Of a stretch of 64,000 nucleotides of DNA, positions 43,501 through 52,500 are shown in pieces. Every line of letters begins with the position of its first letter. The first letter of the stretch is position 1. The position numbers and the translations under genes are program-made. Under the pieces are notes generated by a model. It did not search any database and had not been told where the DNA came from. It saw nothing but the letters and a program-made list of their open reading frames with translations. Origin of the DNA: Myotis daubentonii (Eukaryota > Chordata > Mammalia > Chiroptera > Vespertilionidae); NCBI RefSeq assembly GCF_963259705.1, contig NC_081840.1:1503956-1567955 (forward strand). Reading direction: 5' to 3'.

Positions 43501-46500
43501 CGGTACAGCTCAATTCCACCGTCAAGTTTTTCTTTGAGAGCACTGTTGGTCTGTTTAATGTTCTGAATCTAAGAGAGAAAAAACTATTATCCTATGTAAT
43601 AAAAGCCTAATATGCAAATTGACCAAACGTCAGAATGACGGTTCACTATGACACACACTGACCACCAGGGGGCAGGCACTCAACACAGGAGCTGCCCCCA
43701 GGCCAGCCAAGGCGGGTGCCAGCAGGGGCCCCCCTGATCGCCCTGCTGGTCACCCCACAGATCAGCCCTGATCACCGGCCAGGCCTAGGGACCCTACCTG
43801 TGCACAAATTTCGTGCACTGGGCCTCTAGTTTTAAAATAAAAAACTCTGAAGTAGGGTGTGGCGGGCTAGTCCACAGGCAGCGGGCACAGTGGGGCTCCG
43901 CTCTGCTCAGCGGGCTCTGGGCTCTGCACCCGCAGGAGAAAGTGGCAGGACAGTGATCTGACATCAGGTAAGGGTCCAAGGCACGAGTCAGTGACACTAA
44001 AGAGAACCTGGACGGTGCTGGTGGCTCCATGGCTTGTGGGAGAAAGAGAAATGGTCACTGGTGCGGAGAAGGCAGTGCTAATAAACAGTTCTGAGGGTTC
44101 TCTCTCCCTCTCCCTTCCTCTCTCTGAAATCAATTAAAACACCTTTTAAAAAATATTTCCTTAATTGTTTACGCTGCTGTTGGTCAGGTTTTCTGTCATT
44201 TCCAGGTGAATGGTTCCCTGACATACAACCAAACACGGGCCCCCAGATCACCTGCCACTGAGGCTGTGGGCGGCTGACACCTGTCTCCGCCTCAGCAAGT
44301 CAGACTCGAAGCCTGCTCTCTTCAACCATGTGAACGAGGAGCCACCTTTAAGTTAAAAAGCCCTGCTCGTCGCCCTGCTCTCCTCTTGTCTACCCCGCCA
44401 CAGCACCAGCAGCGCTGCGGAAGGGGGGTGCAGCCACAGGGGGCAGGGAGTCCCGCAGAGGAAGGGCAGACGCACCCGGGAGCCCACAGCCTGATCGGGG
44501 CAAGCACTTCCCATGCAAGCAGAGCTCCCAATGCCCCGAGCTGTGGCCCTTGGCTGGCGCCCCGGAAGGTGGGTGGCCCTCGGCTGGCGCCCCGGAAGGT
44601 GGGGCGGCCCTAAGCTGGTGCCCCGGAAGGTGGGCAGCGTGGACTGACCTCCTCTCTGAAAAGAGGCCTGGGAGGCTGAGTGGTTCTCCTGAGATTAGAG
44701 TGCAGCTGCGTCAGCCGCATGCCAGGAGCCATGCCTCAGCCCGGGGCCTGCTGTCCTGGGCTCGCTCCCTATTGCACCACAAGGCAGATGGGCCTCGGAC
44801 CCCACTCTTCTCACCCCCGAAAGTGAGAGCCGACCTCCTATTAGACCTTCAAACAAGTCAAAGCAGCAAAAACTAAAGTAAACCCTCAGCCGACATCTGC
44901 CTTGATCTTGAATTCCGGACAGAGAGAGAGGAGGGGCGGGAGGGAGGGCAGAAAGGGGAAGCGCAAAAAGGGCAACACTAGGCTACGCAGGTGAAGTTCA
45001 GCTGCGACGGCCCAGGCAAAATTAGATTCAGACAAAAACACGCTACTTCTCATGCCAGCATCCATGGTGAAAAGGGTTACATTTTTTTTCTTTTTATTGA
45101 TTTGTGAGAGGCAGTGGTGATCGGGGGAACCTTGCACTGCAGCCCACATCTCGCTGCTTTCTGTGCATACCCCCTACCCCAGCAATTCCACAAGGACACA
45201 TGCACAGTGCAAGGGTCACACAGAAGAATGTTCACATCAGGATTATTTGTAATAGCCCCAAATGGGGAACCCAGACATTTACCCAGCAGAGAGAAAGAAT
45301 GAGAACCACGGCTCTACACTACATGGATGCTCTCACGTTACATGAAAACCAGACATGCAAGAAACCACATCATGTCATCTATAGATATAAAAGCCTAATA
45401 TGCAAATTGTCCCCTTGGGAGTTCGACTGCTCCCTATGACGTGCGCTGACCACCAGAGTGCAGTGTCGAAAGAAGGAAGGCCCGACTGGCAGCCGGAGGC
45501 CCCAATCGGCCCTGACTGCCGGCCATGCCCAGGGACCCTCCCCGTGCACGACTTTTGTGCACCAGGCCTCTAGTTTTTCTATAAAATCCAAAAGTGCATG
45601 GCAATCATTGGTGGTGTTGAAGTCAGAATTGTGGCCACGTGCTGGAGAAGGCGGGGTGAGCAAGAGGCACGAGGGGAGCAGGCGCTGCTGTGCTTGGGGT
45701 GACAGTCATCGGAGGGGACGCGAGTGGGGCTTCAGAGGCAACGGCCATTTCTTGGCCCAGAGAGAGGTTCGCTGGATGTCAGTGAGCACACACACACACA
45801 AGCATTTATGTGCACACACTTGACATCGACTTCAAAGTGAATTCAAGAAAAGGCAGTGAGCCAGTGCCCTTTGGAGGTGTGTGGGAGGAGAGCATCCGTG
45901 CGTGTGAACAGTGACCCCCCTAAGGCCTCATCAGCTCCCCAGTTCGGGCGGGTACCTGGCGCTTGATGGAGACCAGCTCCATGTCCAGCTGGCGCAGCAC
46001 CGTGGTGGCCGCGGTGGCGTTCGCAGACACGGCCTCCACGTCTTCTTGGGAGAGGAACATCCCTTTCGGAGGTTTCCTCTTGGCTCTGTTCTTGGCTTGG
46101 GTGCTATGCTTTTCTTTCTTGATCTGAGGGACTGTCTCAGCAGGGGGCACCTGCACAATACACAGATTTGGATGAATGTGACACCAAAAACCTTAAAGTG
46201 CCAAATGGACAGTAAACGCGTATTTCCTCACCACGGCTCCACACAGTCCATGACAAGCACCAGGCTGCATCGTCCCCGCACCTCCCGCCCTAACAGGGTG
46301 GCAGGCAGAGACTTTGGCTGCTGGGCTCTGCCTGGGTGCCTGGCAGAGGACCCGCTCCCTGCCCACAGCTGCACCCTCACTCTCACTCGGAGGCTCTGAC
46401 AGCAGCGCCTCAGCTCCCTGCAGTGACGGGGGGCACCTGCGCGCTGCGCTGCCCACAGAGGGTAGGAGCTGCTTGTCCGCACAGGCCCCACCGTACACAG

Positions 46501-49500
46501 GGAGGGAGGGAGGGAGGGAGGGAGGGAGGGAGGGAGGGAGGTTGGTTGGTTCAGCATATGTATAAAGATCCATTTAAATTCTTTAAATCTTTATACAAGT
46601 TTAAAAATATACAAACTTCAATATGAAACTGACTTTTTACACATTTTTTGAGGGAATGACATTTAACTTTTAGAGCAATTGTGCCCTAAAAATCTCCTTC
46701 AAAAAATATAAGCTGTCATTGAAATGCACGGCTGCTGCTAATTTTTTAAGTGCTTTCTCTCTGAATCCAAAACCTGCAGAAATGAAGTGCAGTGGAACCT
46801 TGGCCAGGAAAGGCAACGTCTCCCTGTTAACCCTTTTAAGAGCAAGAAGTGTATGTCTTTGCTGATAAACTGAGAATATCTTCACATTGTGAGACCAAGC
46901 TGAAGGCCATGCAGACTGGCAGTGGCAGTGAGTCCCGCAGCACGAGCAGAGGCCCGCGGCCCCGCAGTGAGTCCCGCAGTGAGTCCCGCATCGCGAGCAG
47001 AGGCCCGTGGCCCCGCAGTGAGTCCTGCAGCGCGAGCAGAGGCCCGAGGCCCCGCAGTGAGTCCCGCAGCGCGAGCAGAGGCCCGTGGCCCCGCAGTGAG
47101 TCCCGCATCGCGAGCAGAGGCCCGCGGCCCCGCAGTGAGTCCCGCAGCGCGAGCAGAGGCCCGCGGCCCCGCAGTGAGTCCCGCAGTGAGTCCCGCAGTG
47201 AGTCCCGCAGTGAGTCCCGCAGCGCGAGCAGAGGCCCGCGGCCCCACAGTGAGTCCCGCAGCGCGAGCAGAGGCCCGCGGCCCCGCAGTGAGTCCCGCAG
47301 CGCGAGCAGAGGCCCGTGGCCCCGCAGTGAGTCCCGCATCGCGAGCAGAGGCCCGCGGCCCCGCAGTGAGTCCCGCAGCGCGAGCAGAGGCCCGCGGCCC
47401 CGCAGTGAGTCCCGCAGTGAGTCCCGCAGTGAGTCCCGCAGCGCGAGCAGAGGCCCGCGGCCCCACAGTGAGTCCCGCAGCGCGAGCAGAGGCCCGCGGC
47501 CCCGCAGTGAGTCCCGCAGCGCGAGCAGAGGCCCGTGATGCTGCCACAGTGCTATGCTGTTCAGCAAAGACCTCCGATGGGCAGCGTGTCTGTTTTAATA
47601 ACACTTAGGCATGTAAACGATGATTTAAACATTTTTCTTTTTGACTTAGAAACTGAGCTATATAAATAAGAATTACAGAATTTAATATAAAATCAACCTT
47701 TTCTCTTCATTTAAAATGTTCCATTGAAGAACCTAATAGAGCGACAAAACAAAGCTCACTATGCATTCCCAGTCCGACTTGATTCCTCAGACAGTCCTAA
47801 CCGAAGTGACCCTAAAGCAACCTTGTTATCTGGACGCATATAAATTGCTGGCAGAGTGCCATTGGGAAAGAATGACTAGTTCCCCATTTGGTGATATAAC
47901 CAGACCGAAGAAGCCTTAAAAACACATCTAGAACACTTTGACCCAACTGTCAACATCCAGAAATTAACTGTAATGGGAAAAATTAAGTGCACTAATACTC
48001 AGTTATGAAATCAGCATTGTGTATGGCAGCAAAAAGCAGGGGCAGAACGGTAAAATCCCACGAGGATTAATTTCCTCCATTATGGACGCGCTGTATGATG
48101 GACTAACACACAGTTGTGAGGGGAAGCACAGGACTGGCTGGATGTCTGTGAGGAGGAGCCTCCGAAAGGTCGGGGCCTCTGGGGGGACTTGGCCGAAGGC
48201 GGCAACCCCTGCCCTGACTCCTCCGCAAGTCCGATCCCCTGGGGTGTTTTGCTAGAATCTCTGTTTAGTCTTTGAAGACCCGGCCTTGTAGAAGCATGAG
48301 CTTTCTCAATCAGCCTGCCCTGCTGATTGTATCTAGAGGTTAATTTTAGTTCAAGCTGTTGTGACAATAAAAGCCAAGGCGGCAGAAGAACAGGGCTACT
48401 TGGCGGCAATAGCCAAGCACTGCCTTAGCCTCTCTTTCACAGAAACGTGTGTTAGAGTCATCATTCATCTGTCGCTCAGGGTCTGCCGGTCAGCCCCGGC
48501 ACAGTTGTGTATACAAATGTATTTGATATAAACAGAGTAAATTTGAAAGGTTATAAAATTTATATATAGATAAAGATCCCATTTATATATTTTAAAATAA
48601 ATATTTACGCAGAACTAAGTATATAGGCATATACTTAAAAACATTTCAAAAATTTTTGTATTGATTTCAGAGAGGAAGGGAGAGGGAGAGAGAGAGAGAA
48701 ACATCAATGATGAGAGAGAATCATTGATTGGCTGCCTCCTACACACCCCCTACTGGGACCAGGCCTACAACCTGGGCCTGTGCCCTTGACTGGACTTGGA
48801 CCCAGGACACTTCAGTCCACAGGCCGATGCTCTATCCACTGAGCCAAACCGGCTAGGGCTACTTAAAAACATTTTTTAAAAATTTTATTTGAGAGTGAGA
48901 GAAAAGGAGAGGGAAGGAAGGAGGGAGGGAGGGAGGGAGGAAGGGAGGGGGGGGGGGAGAGATGGATTTATTGTTCCACTTATTTATACATGCATTGGTT
49001 GATTTCTGTATGTGCTCCAAGCAGGGATAAAATCTGCAACCTTGGTGGACAGGGACAACACGCTAACCAACTGAGCCACCCAGCGCCCTCACACTCCTTA
49101 CAGAGGAACGTGTGAGTGGCGACTATGGTGTAAGTGGTTTCATTTTCTCCTTTTGGTTAGCTGTATTTCGTACTTTGTCCATAAGGAGCACATGGTACTG
49201 GTGTCATGTCAAAGGTTACGCCTGTCTAGACCCTTCTACTTTCCTGCCTGAAGCAGCGTTCTCAGACCTCAGAGCCTGTGAGACAGAGAACCTTCGAGTT
49301 TAAGAAACTGCAGGCTCTGCCTTCAGAACAACCCTTGTGATTGCCAGTGAAGGTCCTGCCCACAGTGGGGCCAGCACCGCAGCCTGAGGACCCCGTGGCC
49401 GGCCTGCTGCAGGCAGTGCTGGATTGTGGGGTTCCCCCAGAGCCGCGGAGCTGGGGTTTCCTCGGAGGGCCCACAGTGCTTTAGTCAATGTTATGAATGG

Positions 49501-52500
49501 ACAAAACAATGCCAGACTGCGACCCCCATTTCAAAAGGCTAACTTCCCAACACTCCCCTATTCTCAGTGGACAGGTTACAAAAGTCGCCCACAATTGTGG
49601 GGTTTTGTGAGGCAGGCCCCTGAATCCAAGCACTAAAAACCTCCGGCATATGCCTTTCACGATGTGAGCGATTACACTTCGCCGTGGGAGGCCCAGCTCA
49701 TGACCTGCGCTGTTGCTTCTGAGGAAGGAGAGGAGCGTGCGGAGAGGGCGTGACAGCGCGGGGAAGCCACGGGCCGAGGGGAGCCGCGCCCTGGCCTGGC
49801 CTCGGGAGCACCCCTCTCGGAAAGGTGGCAGCGAGGACTCCGCCAGACACACTGTCACTCGTCACTGCCATCTTTCCTCCAAGACTTCCTTGGCTCATGC
49901 TTCCTGGCGAGCACAAGGCTAAGTTCGCTAAGGCCCGGTTATTACTGCTCAAAATGCATAGCAGGACGAAGACGCCCTGTGCCACAGAGCAGTTACTGCC
50001 TTCGTAGAGTAAGAGGGGGAAGGAATGTCTGCTTACGGACGAGCAGGAACATCTATTTGCCTAACGGGGGAAATACCTCCTTTTTGCTCTCCTTGTTCTG
50101 ATCAATCTCAAGGTCAATGGAATTGTTTCCATTTGCTTCTTCCAGTTCATCCTCACTGAAAGACAAGAAAAAGTGACTGAAAGGTTACTCGGTATTAATT
50201 ACTTAATATACAAATACATTGATATGATATGAAATTAGAATGTTTTCAGACTCTGAGATAAAAACATTTTTACAATTCAAATAAAATACCAATCCCACAA
50301 TTCCTTTAGTCTAAATGATTAAAATCAACGATTAAAATGGATTTCTAACTCCCAAACTGGCCTACAACCCTGTTGCTTTATATAAAGTATTTTTTCTCAA
50401 CTGAAAATATGAAATTTAAGACATCGACTTTATTTCCCCATAATTATCTGGTGGAGAACTGGGACCTGACCGTTAGACACAACCAAGAATGTTCACGAAT
50501 GCAGTGCCTCTGCACAGGGACCGCCTGCCGCCCGCGGCCCCGGGTGAGCACAGGGTGGGCTACGGGCGGGAGCAGCTGGGACTCAGAGTCAGTCCATCCC
50601 ACCGAGGCCCTGGCCGCTGTGCTGCGGCAAGTGCTCTGGCTACGCCTTCCCTGCAGCCGCTTTGTAAAGAGGACGAGCTCGCCCGGAAGGCCACTAGGAA
50701 ACGAGAAGACAAGGCCCAGCAGCCTGCCCACTAAGGCCAAGATGGCGCGGCCAGAGAGCTCGGGTTTCCAACAGCCACATCCCACTTGCATCCAGAGACC
50801 ACGCCCCCTTTACCCCACTCCCCCCTCTATCCCCACCCTCCATGGCCCAAGGTGGCACAAGTTCTGGCTGAGGAAAGAGTGTGAAGGAAAGAAAGAGCCT
50901 GGGCTGAGGGTGCTCTGCCCCGTCCCCGCCCTGGCACCACAGCAGGTCCCAGCAGAGACAAGCCGGGCCCCTGCCCTGGCGGGCGCCTCCTGCCTGCATC
51001 CTGGGGAGTGACGTGCCCGCCGGAGGTCGGAGCAACATACCACCTGGGGCGTCATTTCACACTCAGCACAAGTCCCAGCCTGTTTTGGTATTTAATGCTG
51101 TTTTCAGTGGGTAGACTGCATCTGTCTGCAGTAATAAACCGACCTTACACTCAGTGCACGAGACCTGACATATCACGGAAATAATGATGTCCACGCAAAG
51201 TTGCTGCCACACTGAAGACACTCGGTAGGGAGGCTGGACACCTTTCTCTGCCACGAGGAGTGCTGAGCAGACACTGACATGTCCCCTGTCCGTGCTGGAG
51301 ACCAAGCCACAGCAGGCGCCTTGAGGTCAGCGCGGGCGATGCTCAGCGTCGCGCATGTCACCCGGGGGCCGCGGGGGGGGGGGGGGGGGGGGGGGCGAGC
51401 TCTCCCGGAGAGCTCAGCTCTCAACTCGTTCCCACGTGTTGTTCTCTCTCATTTGAAATCATAATACTCTTCTGAGATGGGGCCAAATTACCACTAGTTT
51501 ACAAAAATAATATATTACGCAAAATATGGAAAACGTAATTTTAAAAAGCCGCCTAATATTACCACCGGCCTCACCCAAAGACCACTGTGCTGTGTGCTGG
51601 CGCCTGGCCCTGAAGCGCCTTCCTTTGCAGCTGAGGGGCCGGGGCCGGGGCCTTCCAGCCGAACGTGGTGCCTACGCCCGCGTGGCCACTCCCCCTGCAC
51701 TGTGCCTACAGGGGCCGAGGACCTGAGGACAAGACGCATCCTTTCACTAAACCCGCTTTGAAACTCGCGTTCACTAGGAAACCATGAAATGCTTCTCTCT
51801 CACTCACGCGTGCAGAACAGTCAAAAGGGAAGAAGCACTGGCATCTAGCACACTGAGCATGCCAAATGCATCTGTGCAAGCACGGCAGGTAAAGCTCCAC
51901 CCAGAGCCCCGGCCGGTGTGGCTCCGTGGAGAGAGTGTGGGGTGAAGGGTCCCGGGTTCGATTCCGGTCAAGGGCACGTACCTTGGTTGCAGGCTCCTCC
52001 CAGGCCTGGGCCCTGGTCAGGGCGCCTGCAGGAGGCAACCAACATCGATGTTTCTCTCAGCCCCTCTCCCTTTCACTCTCTCTAAAAATCAATGGACAAA
52101 TATCCTCGGGTGAGGAGTAACAAAAAAAGTTGATTTAAAAACTACGCCCAGGAAAGAACAGATCCCCGCTATTAAAGAAGACGCCCTGGCGCAGGCCCAG
52201 TGGCTCGGGTGGTTGGAGCGTCGTCATCCTGATACACCAAGATTGTGGGTTCGATCCCTGGCCAGAGCACATACAAGAGTCCACCAATGAATGTATAAAT
52301 AAGTGCAACAACCAACTGGTATTCCCCACCCCCTCTCTTTCTAAAATCAACTTTTTAAAAAAAAAAAAAAAAAAGCCGCCCTTAAGGGGCATGAAAGAAT
52401 GTGTGGGGAAGCTTCCTGGCAGGAGAGTGGCGAGAAAAGTGCTGCAGGAAATGCCACGGTGCGTGAGCACAGCGTCAGCAGCGAGGGAAGCATGTTGTGA

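Noticed and set aside
46836..47608. Serine/arginine-rich frame resembling an SR protein
   Set aside because: It is the 39-bp minisatellite in an intron; the opposite strand and other phases are equally open.
51907..52370. tRNA-like sequences with A and B boxes
   Set aside because: These are heads of tRNA-derived SINEs: they lack a full cloverleaf and are followed by SINE bodies and A-rich tails.
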